Positions 23,668 to 35,655 of a DNA stretch of 64,000 nucleotides are shown here, in pieces. The notes under the pieces were generated by a model. The model was not told the DNA's origin. It ran no database searches and was given only the letters and a program-made list of their open reading frames with translations. Each line of letters begins with the position of its first letter. Positions within the stretch are counted from its first letter, which is position 1. The translations under genes and the position numbers were made by a program. The stretch is from NCBI GenBank assembly GCA_018398575.1, contig JAGTXZ010000021.1, positions 1,178,001-1,242,000 of the forward strand, in the 5' to 3' direction. This stretch comes from Ampelomyces quisqualis. Taxonomy: Eukaryota; Ascomycota; Dothideomycetes; Pleosporales; Phaeosphaeriaceae.

Positions 23668-24930
23668 TTCTCTGCTAGCAGGGCTTTAATTAGTTCTAAC
23701 AAGTTAAGATTTAGGGGGGCACTAATAGATTAGACTAAAATAGCTAAAACATTAACCTCTAGCTAGTTACAAACGTAGTTCTAAGCTAGTTTAGAGTTAA
23801 CTAGGGGGTTTAGGCGTTTAGGTCCTAGAAGTACACAGGATCTGTTGTCTTGTTAGGCAGCCTTAACCTTGCTAACGTCCTATTCTCTTTAGCTTAAGAT
23901 ATTAGCTTGCTTGCTAAGCTTGCTAGGCGTATACTTAATGCAGAAATTAAAAGAGGTAATAATCTCTATCTATTGTGCTTAACGTGCATTAAGAACCTTA
24001 GTAGTTATAAAGTATTCTAAGAAGTAGTAATCTAAATACACCTGGATTTAACTCTATATAGAGGTAAGTTTAGCTCTCTACTTCTTAAACGCTTTTAGAA
24101 TAGCAAAAAGTTCTTTGTTATATATTTTCTAATTAAGCTTAGCCTTAAATAGAGCGTAACTATAGAAGGCTATAGAATACTACTTATTGTTAGAGTGCTT
24201 CTAAAAGAGTACTTCTACTGTTACTTTATTTAACACGTTAGTTTCTAACTTTGTGTTATACTTAGAATAGAAATAAGATAGCGTAGAAATAGCTAGAAGT
24301 AAAGCTTTAATCTAATTAAAAGCCTAATAGCAGTCTGTAGTCTATTTAAACAGTGTAGTAAGACTTTAAAGCTTTATAATTAGTTTAGCTACACAAGAGA
24401 AATCCTTAATAAATTGTTAATAGAAACTAGCAAAACTAAGAAATAACTTAACGCTAGTAACTATAGTAGGTTTAGCCTAGTTTTAGAGTACTTCTACCTT
24501 GTTAGGGTTAACTTTAGTGCCCTAGTTTGTTAAAATATAACTTAGATACTTTGTGCAGGTTACATAGAATTTACTCTTCTAAATGTCTACTTAGAGTCCT
24601 ATAGTACGTAGGCGCTCTAAGACCTTTTAGACATGTTCTTAATATAAGTTTATATCCTTAGAGTAGATTAAGATGTTATTAAGATACGTAATGCAGAAAT
24701 TATTAAGATAATTAATTAGTATATTGTTTATATAGCGTTAATACGTAGCTAGCCTATTACACAAGCTAAAAGAGAGAACCTTATACTTATATATACTATA
24801 ACAGGTTCAAAAGGTAGTATACTCTTTAGAGTTAGAATCTATACAAATTTTGTTAAAGGCAGCTCTAATATTAAACTTAGTAAAGATCTTAGCTTTAGAG
24901 GGGCGTAATAGCAGCTTATTAATACAAGAG

Positions 24931-25229
24931 TGTAACAAGCATATGCAAATACATATTACATCTAATACCTTATAAAGGCTTAGTAACAGATTATATAGAG
25001 AGCTAGCAGATTAGGACTAAAAGCGCTCTAATAGCGCTCTAACTTAGCTGCTACGCCTACTATAAATATAAGCCTATAGCATAGATAGAGGACAAGTTTC
25101 TCTTGTCCTTCTATACAAGACCTATAGGTGTATAGCTAATCTAGAATCTCTAATACAACACGCACTCCTATATGTCTCTAATACGTATCTAATTTAATCC
25201 TAATAGCTATACCTACCTGCGTTGTTACA
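24931..25229 (+). repeat. 5' LTR of gypsy copy D
   Basis: 299 bp; reverse complement of the A-C LTR unit. No convincing tRNA primer-binding site follows it. Confidence 0.85.
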
Positions 25230-25399
25230 TTATAAGAGAAACTTTGTTCTACTAGTAATAGCATTTAGATAATATTATAATTTACTTTTAAAAAGATTGC
25301 GTTAAAACGTCTAGAACTCTATCTAAATTAGATCTGTTTGCAACCTTAAATCTATTAAACATAGTTAGAATTCCTTAGATCTTCTAACAGCTAAAGCCT

Positions 25400-28300
25400 T
25401 TAGGTTTAGATCTTTTTATTAACATAACAGTTAGGATTACTTTAGTAAAAGTTGCGTTTAGCGCTACAATAGAAACTTAGAGACTATTAATAACCTAGGA
25501 GTATTAGAGGCAACGCTGATAACTCCCCCTAAAGAACTAACTCTAGAAGCCTTCTTTTAAGATAACTCTGTATTAACTGTAACAACCTAGCAATAGAGTG
25601 CTAAAGTAAAAAAGATAGACACTAAAGAACCTCTTTAGCTTAGAGCTACACTAAATCTAACTCTTGCCTAAATAGAGGTTAATTAATTACAACAAGATTT
25701 AAAACAGGCTTTAGCAGAAATTAATTCTCTTAAGAAAGAACTAACTCTATTAATAAGACTAGACAAGCCTCTACCTACTACTAAATTACCCTAGAATAAT
25801 TCTACACTTTGCTGTTTATCTAACAGCTCTATATCTAAGTACTTACATTACTATAAAGGCTCTTACTAACTTTAACAATCTAAGAAAACGCCTAATATAG
25901 ACAATCTTAGTAATAGAAAAGATTCTACCTTTTGCTAATAGTAGGCCTCTATCTAGAATTAACTTAAGATTAACTTAGATTACTATTAGACTAAAAGATA
26001 ACGCATAGCCTTAGTATAGGGCTACACTATAAGATTAGCTAAGAGCTATCTTAAGCTATAATATTTATTAGATACTAATTAAGAGCAATTCTAGAACGCT
26101 AAGTAAATAATTAAGCTACTTAAGTCTTACTTTATTACAGGCAACAAGGTAGCTAAAAGCTATATAGTGTTTAATTAATTGCAGATAATAAAGGAAGAAA
26201 CGTTCCCCTTGTTTAAAGCTAGGTTTTTAAGTTTTGTAGTTAAGAAACAAGTACCCCCTTTAGAGTAGTTTTACTACTTGTAGACTAAGATTACGCTAAG
26301 GTTGCAAGCCTCTAACCTAGGATTTAGGCACTAATAGAAGAACTTATTTAATTAGATAGTAGAACACTTTACTACATATAATATAGAGCAAAAGAACAAC
26401 TCTACACTAAGTATAACACTAGCTGCTGCTAAGTTGCTAATTAGGTTAGCTCTATAACAGAATTTAAAGCCAAATTAGACTACTACTACTAGCGCTTTAA
26501 CAAATTCTGCGCCAGCCTATTAATCTACAATAGTGCGTCTTCCTATAAAGACTCTTAAGCTAGAATAATAGAAGACCTCTAGTAGTTATTATAATTATAG
26601 TAAGCTAGGATACTACTTTAGTAACTGTATAAAGCCTTGTGTACGTTAGATTAAAGCTATAGAAGTAGATAAGTATAAAGATACTTAAGAGTAACCTAAT
26701 TAAGAGGTGTATTATACAAGAAATAGAAGCGCCTAGAAGGACACTTCTCCTTAGGCCTAAACTGTTACAATCTATCTTACTTTAACCTTTCTTATTTATT
26801 TTGCAGTCTCTATTTCTTTATACCTACGCTTCTCTATAACTAGAGTATTAGTTTACGCTTTAACACTCTTGTTAACACTAGTGCCTAAAGTTTTCTATTT
26901 TTAAATTTACAAATTGTATTATCTGTTTCTAAAGCTTTACAGCAACCTATCTAGAAGCTCCCCTTCTAGGTCTAGGTACGCAGCTTTAAGGATTAGATTA
27001 CTTCTTTAGTTACTTAATATATTTAACTACACTTAAATATTAATAGCTAAAAGATTTTAAACTGTCTATTTCTTATCTTTAATCTTAGGTCTTAGAATTG
27101 TATACTTAGCCTCTAATAGTTAAGACAATTTAAGATTTAATTAGACATAAATAGGTTACAGTTTATTTGGCTATCTAAGTACCCTTATTTATATAATCCT
27201 TTACCCTCTATTCTTACTGTTCTATATTAAGCTATAGTGCTAGCTACTATCTATCTTAATGTGCAACAACGTAACGCTCTATAGAAGAAAGAAAACTATT
27301 ATATCTAAAATAGTTCTTACTATTCTTCTTCTTCTATTTATTGTATTAAGGGATGCTTAAAGCTCTTATTAGCCCAAAAAATCTTAGAGATTTCTTATAC
27401 CCTAACTAAGCAAAACCGCTTAGAGTCTAAACCTTTTCTAAGCACCTGCATAGCTCTTATTTCTGCTAATGCATTTTACTTTATTATAAAAAAGCCCTAG
27501 AATAAGTTCTTTACAATAAGCTTCTATAAGATTAACAGGATCCTTACTGCTAAGGACAAGGCAGACAATTAAAGCTAATTAGATAAGAAATTACTTGCCT
27601 GTTACTCCTAGTATTAGGATGTATTTAGCAAGTTAGCAGCTAATTAATTGCCTCCTTACTATCTGTATAATTACAAGATTGTCCTTAAAGAACTATTACT
27701 AAATGCGTTTAGTCCCCTATATAAGCAGAATTAGAAGGAGCTTAAAGCTACTAAGGCCTACGTCTAGGAACACCTTTAGAAGAGTTTTATTAAGGCTAGC
27801 CAAAGCCCTTTTGCTTTACCTATTCTCTGTGTACACAAACTAAATAGAGATATACGTATCTGTGTAGACTACTAGAAGATTAACGCCCTTACGCGCAAGG
27901 ACGTTTATCTAATCTCTTGCATTAATAAGCTGCTATTACGCTTCTCTAAAGCTAAGATCTTTACTAAGTTTAATATCTAGGCTGCCTTTAACAAAATTTG
28001 TATAGATCTTAACTCTAAAGAGTATACTACCTTTTAAACCTGTTACAGTACATATAAGTATAAGGTTCTTCCTTTTGGCTTATACAATAGGCTAGCAACA
28101 TATTAGCGCTACATAAACAATATACTAATTAATTATCTTAATAATTTTTACATTGTGTATCTTAATAATATTCTAATCTACTTAGAGGATATAAACTTAC
28201 ATTAGAAATACGTCTAAAAGGTCTTAGAGCGCCTACATACTGCAGGACTCTAAGTAGATATTTAGAAGAGTAAATTCTATATAACTTGTACAAAGTATCT

Positions 28301-30520
28301 AGGTTATGTTTTAACAAACTAGAGCACTAAAGTTAACTCTAACAAGGTAGAAGCACTCTAAAACTAGGCTAAACCTACTATAGTTACTAGCGTTAAGTTA
28401 TTTCTTAGTTTTGCTACTTTCTATTAACAATTTATTAAGGATTTCTCCTGTGTAGCTAAACTAATTATAAAGCTTTAAAGTCTCTTTATACTGTTTAAAT
28501 AGACTATAGACTGCTAACAGGCTTTTGATTAGATTAAAGCCTTACTTCTAGCTATTCCTACGCTATCTTATTTCTATCCTAAGTATAACATAAAGTTAGA
28601 AACTAACGCGTTAGATAGAGTAATAGTAGAAGTACTCTCTTAGAAGCACTCTAATAATAAGTAGTATCCTGTAGCCTTCTATAGTTACGCCCTATCTAGG
28701 GCTAAGCTTAATTAGGAAATATATAACAAAGAACTTTTTACTATTCTAAAAGCGTTCAAGAAGTAGAGAGCTAAACTTACCTCTATATAGAGTTAAATCT
28801 AAGTATATTTAGATTACTGCTTCTTAGAATACTTTATAACTACTAAGGTTCTTAATGCACGTTAAGCACAATAGGCAGAGATTATTACCTCTTTTAATTT
28901 CTGCATTAAGTACACGCCTAGCAAGCTTAACAAGTAAGCTAATATCCTAAGCTAAAGGAAATAAGACGTTAGCAAGGTTAAGGCTGCCTAACAAGACAAC
29001 AGATCCTGTGTACTTCTAGGACCTAAACGCCTAAACCCTCTAGTTAACTTTAAACTAGCTTAGAACTACGTTTGTAACTAGCTAGAGGTTAATGTTTTAG
29101 CTATTTTAGTCTAATCTATTAGTGCCCCCCTAAATCTTAACTTGTTAGAACTAATTAAAGCTCTGTTAGCAGAGAATTACTACTTCTTTAAGGAAGAACG
29201 CCTTACGCTACTACAGCTGTATTGTATCTAAGAAGGACTACTGCTGTATTACTTACGCCTATGTGTACCTAGAGATTCTTCTTTATGCACTTAACTAATT
29301 AGAGAAGCTTATAATTAGGTATCTACTGCTTACCTAAGCGCTACAAAGACGTATTAGCTCTTAGCTTAGCAATACTACTAGAAAGGCATAGAGGCTATAT
29401 GCAAACGCTATGTACAAAACTACGTTTCCTGTTAAAGATCCTATCTAAGATAGCTCTAATCCTAAAGGTTCCTCTATCTGTTACTAATTCTTAATAGGCT
29501 TATACAGCATTTGTGTATAGATTTTAAGACATTCCTAACTGATTAGTATAGCTATAATTAAATTATAGTTATTATTAATTACCTATTAAAGCAAGCTATC
29601 TCTATCCTGTATTATAAGACTATTAACGCCTAGGAAATAGCTTATTTGTTTATCTAATAGGTATACCAATTTAGCTATATGCCTAAAAGCATAGTATCTA
29701 ACTACAGCTTCTAGTTTGTGTTCTAATTCTAGTCTAAGTTCTATAAGATCCTAGGCGTGCAAATTAAGCTTTCTATAGTCTACTATAAACAAACTAATAG
29801 ACAAACTAAGATTATAAACAAGTATATTAATTAACAATTAAGGCTCTTTGTATCTTACTACTAGAACAACTAGAGTAACCTCTTGCTAATAATTAATTAA
29901 GCTTAAGCTATACTGCTACACTCTGCAATTGGTATAGCACTATACTAGCTCCTGTTTAGATCTAAACTACAATAGAGCTAGGATTAGGCATTATCTCCTT
30001 TAAAATATAAAGATGTAAATATTAAGGATACTTTAAGCTTAGCTACCTGCATGCATAAAGCCTAGCGCACAGCTAAAGATAATATAGAAAAGGCGTAGCA
30101 ACAAATAGCTACTAAGGTAAATAAATATTATTAACCTGTTAATTAGGTAGTAGGTAACTAAGTTTACCTTTTAACCTAAAACCTATCTGTTACCTGCTTA
30201 AGTCGCAAACTCGCTAAATTGTAAGAAGGCCTCTTTAAAGTTCTAGAACAAGTTAGCTATTTATTTTAACTAAAGCTACTTAAAGAATCTAAGATCTATA
30301 ACGTGTTTGCTCTAGATGTCCTCTGCAAGGACCCTAACAACCCCCTGCCTAGTTAGCTAAGCCTAAACCTATCTAGTATCCTAATTTAAGGCGTTAAAGA
30401 ATAGGAAGTTAAAGAGATCCTAGCCAGCAAGTTATACTGCTCTATCCTAAAGTATTACGTAAAATAAGTAGGCTATAATCCTAACCCTACCTAGTATAAT
30501 GCCTTAAACTTTATAGGCGC
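25400..30520 (+). pseudogene. gag-pol remnant of gypsy copy D
   Basis: Order on the plus strand: Gag with a zinc knuckle near 26583-26630 in which three metal ligands have become Tyr; RT with LPFGL near 28070 and YLNN (from YLDD) at 28158-28169; RNase H around 28.6-28.8 kb; integrase with the H2C2 end near 29.4 kb and the catalytic core about 29.5-30.0 kb; a chromodomain near 30400-30490 (EILASKLY...). Cys-to-Tyr and Asp-to-Asn changes and TAG/TAA stops are all C-to-T or G-to-A. Non-functional. Confidence 0.75.
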
Positions 30521-30714
30521 TCTACATATGTTGCAAGCGTTCTATAAATGCTATCTAAAACAGCTAAGACTCCTACAAGCGTTAGCTAAGTAGATTACAG
30601 TATAGAAAAAAGAAGTTAAAGATCTTATAGCATTGCAAGATAATTATATTAGAGAAATTAAACTTAATATTGCAACTACTACACTAGTAGGTAACAGCTA
30701 TTAATAATAGAAGT

Positions 30715-31395
30715 CTTACTCTTCTATTAGATCTAATAGCAGACTGTTGCTACTACTAGTAGAATGTTCTTAACTGTCTAAATCCCTAGGTATAGACACT
30801 AACGTACTACCTGGTTGTTTTCTGTTCTGGCTCTACTTGCTGCAAGTACTAGCCTTCTGTTCTACTGCTGCCTAAAACGTTACTACCTGCGCCTTCTCCT
30901 ACTCTACTAACTAATTAGCCCTTAATGCTATTATAACATCTACTAGCTAAGTAACTACACTAGTTAACCTAGCTGTACTCCTCCTAAGCAACCTAACCTC
31001 CTTAGCTATTACCCTAACCTCTCTAGCCAGCTCCTCCTTCTAGTAATAAGCGCTAACTAACAAGTTAGCGTTGTTTATATTAGCTACTTGTGTAGTGCTT
31101 ACTTACACAACAGTAGCTAACTAAAACGCTGCCTTCTTAATAGTAGCCTCTTACTCTAACACTACCTTGTTAGACTTGTCTCTACCTAGGGTAGTAAACC
31201 TGCAGTTAAAGGCTTTAGAAAGGCTATTATACTTCTAGCCTGCATATAGAGAAACTAGGCAACACTTCTTATTTAAGAGTGTACAATAAGCACACTTCTT
31301 AGACACATCTAAATAGAATCTAAACTTAATATTAAAATAGCCGCAGGCAAAAGCCCTTGCAGCCTGTAGGCAAACAACCTAATAGGCTAGAGGAT
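30715..31395 (-). pseudogene. Antisense accessory frame of gypsy copy D
   Basis: Reverse-oriented counterpart of 8450-9125. Because D is flipped as a whole, the frame is again antisense to its own gag-pol, which shows that the arrangement belongs to the family and not to the locus. Confidence 0.5.
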
Positions 31396-31746
31396 AAGCC
31401 CTAGGAGGGACAGGAATAGGTATCATGTGTATCTACTATACAGTTAGCTAGTAATTAAGAAAGGATAAGGCTTAGATAGCTTTAGGTATATAAACGTAAG
31501 GAGAAAAGTATAGAAAAGTAGTATACTAGAAGGCTAGCCTTATATATATGCTTAAAAAGCTTAAAGTAAAGTTAGGAACGTTAAACGCGCTAGCGCGCTA
31601 ATTAAAACAATAACAAACAGCTATATTATGTTATCTTAAAATAAACTTAAGGTAAATAAGAGTTTATAACAATTTAGAGAAGTATCTAAAACAACACTAA
31701 TACAGACCTAATTAATAGAGACTATTAATTTTAAGAAGGAGAGTAA

Positions 31747-32045
31747 TGTAACAAGCATATACAAATATATATTACATCTAATACCTTATAAAGGCTTAGT
31801 AACAGATTATGTAGGGAGCTAGCAGATTAGAACTAAAAGCGCTCTAACAGCGCTTTAACTTAGCTACTACGCCTACTATAAATATAAGCCTATAGTATAG
31901 ATAGAAGACAAGTTTCTCTTGTTCTTCTGTACAAGACCTATAGGTATATAGCTAATCCAGAATCTCTGATACAACACGTACTCCTATATGCCTCTAATAC
32001 GTATCCAATTTAATCCTGGTAGCTATACCTACCTGCGTTGTTACA
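31747..32045 (+). repeat. 3' LTR of gypsy copy D
   Basis: 299 bp, followed by aaggg (32046-32050), the second copy of the target duplication. Confidence 0.85.
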
Positions 32046-34733
32046 AAGGGATTAGATAGACGTTCTTGCGCGTAAGGGCGTTAATCTTCTAGTAGTCTAT
32101 ACAGATACGTATATCTCTATTTGGTTTGCTTATACAAAGAATAGGTAAAGCAAAAGGACTTTAGCTAGCCTTAATAAAACCCTTCTAAAAGTATTTCTAG
32201 ACGTAGGCCTTAGTAGCTTTAAGCTCCTCCTAATTTTACTTATACAGGAGACTAAACGCATTTAGTAATAGTTCTTTAAGAATAATCTTATAATTGTACA
32301 GACAATAAAGAGGCAATTAATTAGCTACTAACTTGCTAAATACATTCTAATACTAGAAGTAGCAGGCAGGTAATTGCTTATCTAATTAGCTTTAATTATC
32401 TGCACTATTCTTAGAGGCAAGAATTCTATTAATTTTATAGAGACTTGTTGTAAAAAACTTGTTTTGTAGCTTCTTTATAATAAAGTAAAATGCGTTAGCA
32501 GAAATAAGAGCTATGCAGGTGCTTAGAAGGGGTTTAGACTCTAAGCAGTTTTGCTTAGTTAGAGTATAAGGAATCTCTAAGATTTTTTAGGCTAATAGGA
32601 GCTTCAAGCATCTCTTAATACAATAAATAGAAGAAGAGAAACAGTAAAAACTGTTTCAGATATAATAGTCTTCTTTCTTCTATAGGGCGTTGCGTTATTG
32701 CACATTAAGATAGACAGTAGCTAGCACTATAGCTTAATATAGAACAGTAAGAATAGAAGGTAAAGAATTATATAAACAAGAGTACTTAGATAGCTAAATA
32801 AACTGTAACTTACCTATGTCTAATTAAATCTTAAATTGTCTTAACTATTAGAGGCTAAGTATACAATCCTAAGGCTTAAGATTAAGAATAAGGAATAGAC
32901 AGTTTAAAATCTTTCTGCTATTAATATTTAAGTGTAGTTAAATATATTAAGTAACTAAAGAAGTAATCTAATCCTTAAAGCTGCGTACCTAAACCTAGAA
33001 GAGAAGCTTCTAAATAGGTTGCTGTAAGGCTTTAGAAACAAATAAAACAATTTGTAAATTTAAAAATAGGAAACCTTAAGTACTAGTGTTAATAAGAGTG
33101 TTAAGGCGTAAACTAATACCCTAGTTATAGAGAAGCGTAAGTATAAGGAAATAGAGACTGCAAAACAAATAAGAAAGGTTAAGGTAGAATAGATTGTAAT
33201 AGCTTAGGCCTAGAGAGGAGTATTCTCTTAGGCGCTTCTGTTTCCTGTATAATATACCTCTTAGTTAGGTAGCTCTTAAGCATCTTTAAACTTATCTACT
33301 TTTATAGCTTTAATCTAACGCATATAGGGCTTTATACAGTTACTAGAGTAGTGTCCTAGCTTACTGCAATTGTAACAACTACTAGGAGTCTTCTGTTATT
33401 TTAGCTTAGGGGTCTTTGTAAGAAGACGCACTGTTATAGATTAATAGGCTAGCGCAGAATTTGTTAAAGCGCTAGTAGTAGTAGTCTAGTTTAGCTCTAA
33501 ATTCTGTTGTAAGGCTAACCTAATTGGCAACCTAGTAGCAGCTAGTATTATACTTAGTATAGAGTTATTCTTCTGCTCTATATTGTAGGCTGTAAGGTGT
33601 TCTACTATCTAATTAAATAAGTTCTTCTATTAGTGCCTAAATCCTAGGTTAGGGGCTTGCAACCCTAGCGTAATCTTAGTCTATAAGTAGTAAAACTACT
33701 CTAAAGAGAGTACTTGTCTCTTAACTGCAGAACTTAAAAACCTAGCTTTAAATAAAAAGAACGTTTCTTTCTTTATTATCTGCAATTAATTAAACGCTGC
33801 ATAGCTTTTAGCTACCTTATTACCTATAATAAAGTAGAACTTAAGTAGCTTAATTATTTGCTTAGCGTTCTAGAATTACTCTTAATTAGTATCTAATAAA
33901 TATTGTAGCTTAAGATAGCCCTTAGCTAATCCTATAGTGTAGCCTTATACTAAGGCTATGCGTTGTCTTTTAGTCTAATAGTAATCTAAGTTAATCTTAA
34001 GTTAATCCTAAATAGAAGCCTGCTATTAGCAGAAGGTAAGATCTTTTTTATTACTAAGATTGTCTATATTAGGCGTTTTCTTAAATTGTTAAAGTAAGCA
34101 AAAGCCTTTATAAGAATGTAAGTACTTAGATATAGAGCTGTTAGATAAACAGTAGAGTGCAGAGAGGTTCTAAGAGGTTTTAGTAGTAGGTAGAGGCTTG
34201 TCTAGTCCTACTAACTAAGTAGGTCCTTCCTTAAGAGAATTAATTTCTGCTAAAGCCTGTTTTAAATTTTGTTGTAATTAATTAACCTCTATTTAGGCAG
34301 AGGTTAGATTTAGTGCAGCTCTAGGCTAAGAAAGTTCTTTAGTGTCTATCTTTTTTCCTTTAGCACTCTGTTGCTAGGTTGTTACAGTTAATACAGAGTT
34401 GTTTTAAGAGAAGGCTCCTAAGGTTAGTTCTTTAGAGAAAGTTATTAGCGTTGCCTCTAATACTCCTAGGTTATTAATAGTCTCTAAGTTTCTATTGTAG
34501 CGCTAAACACAACTTTTCTAAAGTAATCCTAACTGTTTTGTTAATAGGAAGATCTAAACCTAAAGGCTTTGGCTGTTAAGAGATCTAAGGGATTTTAACT
34601 GTGTTTAATAGATTTAAGGTTACAAACAGATCTAATTTAGATAGGGTTCTAGACGTTTTAACGCAATCTTTTTAAAAGTAAATTGCAATATTATCTAAAT
34701 GCTATTACTAGCAGGACAAAGTTTCTCTTGTAA

Positions 34734-35032
34734 TGTAACAACGCAGGTAGGTATAGCTATTAGAATCAAATTAGATACGTATTAGAGGCATATAGAAGTG
34801 CGTGTTGTATTAGAGATTCTAGATTAGCTATATACCTATAGGTCTTGTACAAAAGAACAAGAGAAACTTATTCTCTATCTATGCTATAGGCTTATATTTA
34901 TAGTAGGCGTAGCAGCTAAGTTAGAGCGCTGTTAGAGCGCTTTTAGTCCTAATCTGCTAGCTCTCTATATAATCTGTTACTAAGCCTTCCTAAGGTATCA
35001 GATATAATATGTGTTTGCATATGCTTGTTACA
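34734..35032 (-). repeat. Right LTR of composite B/C
   Basis: 299 bp, followed by agtta (35033-35037), identical to the five bases in front of 16569. Confidence 0.9.
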
Positions 35033-35049
35033 AGTTATAGATAACGTTC

Positions 35050-35655
35050 TTTTCTCTTAACGCAGCGTCTTTATCTACAAGCACGTTTTAGAGCGCTTTC
35101 TTTCTAACTATAGAGTAATCCTTAGTATTCTAGCTTTAAGCAACGTCTCTTTTCTTTAATACAGCGTCTTTATTTGTAAGCCTATTTTAGAGCTACTCTA
35201 TTTCTTCCTTCTCTTATTATAGTATATTTCTCTACTAAGCTACAAGAAAAGTAGTTAACGCAGTATCTTTGTCTGCAAGCATGTTTTAGAGCTACTCTAT
35301 TTCTTTCTTTATTTTGTTATAGTGCATCTCTCTGCTAAGCTGCAGGAGAAGTAGTTAACGCAGTATCTTTATCTATAAGTACGTTTTAAAGCTACTTTGT
35401 TTCTTCTCTCTCTTATTATAGTGCATCTTTCTACTAAGCTGCAAGAAGAGTAGTTAACGCAGCGTCTTTGTCTACAAGTATGTTTTAGAGCTACTCTATT
35501 TCTTTCTTCTTTTACTATAGTGTATCTTTCTACTAAGCTGCAAGAAAAGTAGTTAACGTAGTATCTTTGTCTGTAAGTACGTTTTAGAGCTACTCTATTT
35601 CTTTTCTCTTCTGTTATAGTAAATCCTCTTACTAAGCTGCAAAAAAAGTAGTAAG
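35050..35655 (-). repeat. Tandem array of ~99-100-bp units inside element E
   Basis: About six imperfect units; successive starts at the motif GTAGTTAACGCAG or close variants are at about 35251, 35351, 35450 and 35549, with two more diverged units to the left. It lies between RNase H and the integrase region of E. A 99-bp period would encode a 33-residue repeat. Confidence 0.75.

Larger units (their letters stand above)
24931..32045 (+). mobile_element. Ty3/gypsy chromovirus copy D, opposite orientation, nested in C
   Basis: LTRs 24931-25229 and 31747-32045 (299 bp each), inverted relative to A-C. TSD aagag (24926-24930) and aaggg (32046-32050) differ by one transition. A purine-rich tract ending GAAGGAGAGTAA directly precedes the 3' LTR and sets the coding direction as plus. 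It cut the RT-RNase H region of copy C. Confidence 0.9.
23668..35032 (-). mobile_element. Ty3/gypsy chromovirus copy C, truncated and interrupted by copy D
   Basis: C comprises 23668-24930 and 32046-34733 plus the LTR 34734-35032. It is collinear with copy A from ~10650 to 14592, so the integrase end, chromodomain, antisense frame and own distal LTR neighbourhood are missing. The gap between its two parts is copy D. The terminal TSD agtta (35033-35037) matches the one in front of copy B. Confidence 0.8.

Noticed and set aside
35050..35655. CRISPR-like array
   Set aside because: The units are near-identical along their full ~99-bp length with no unique spacers, in a eukaryotic retroelement.
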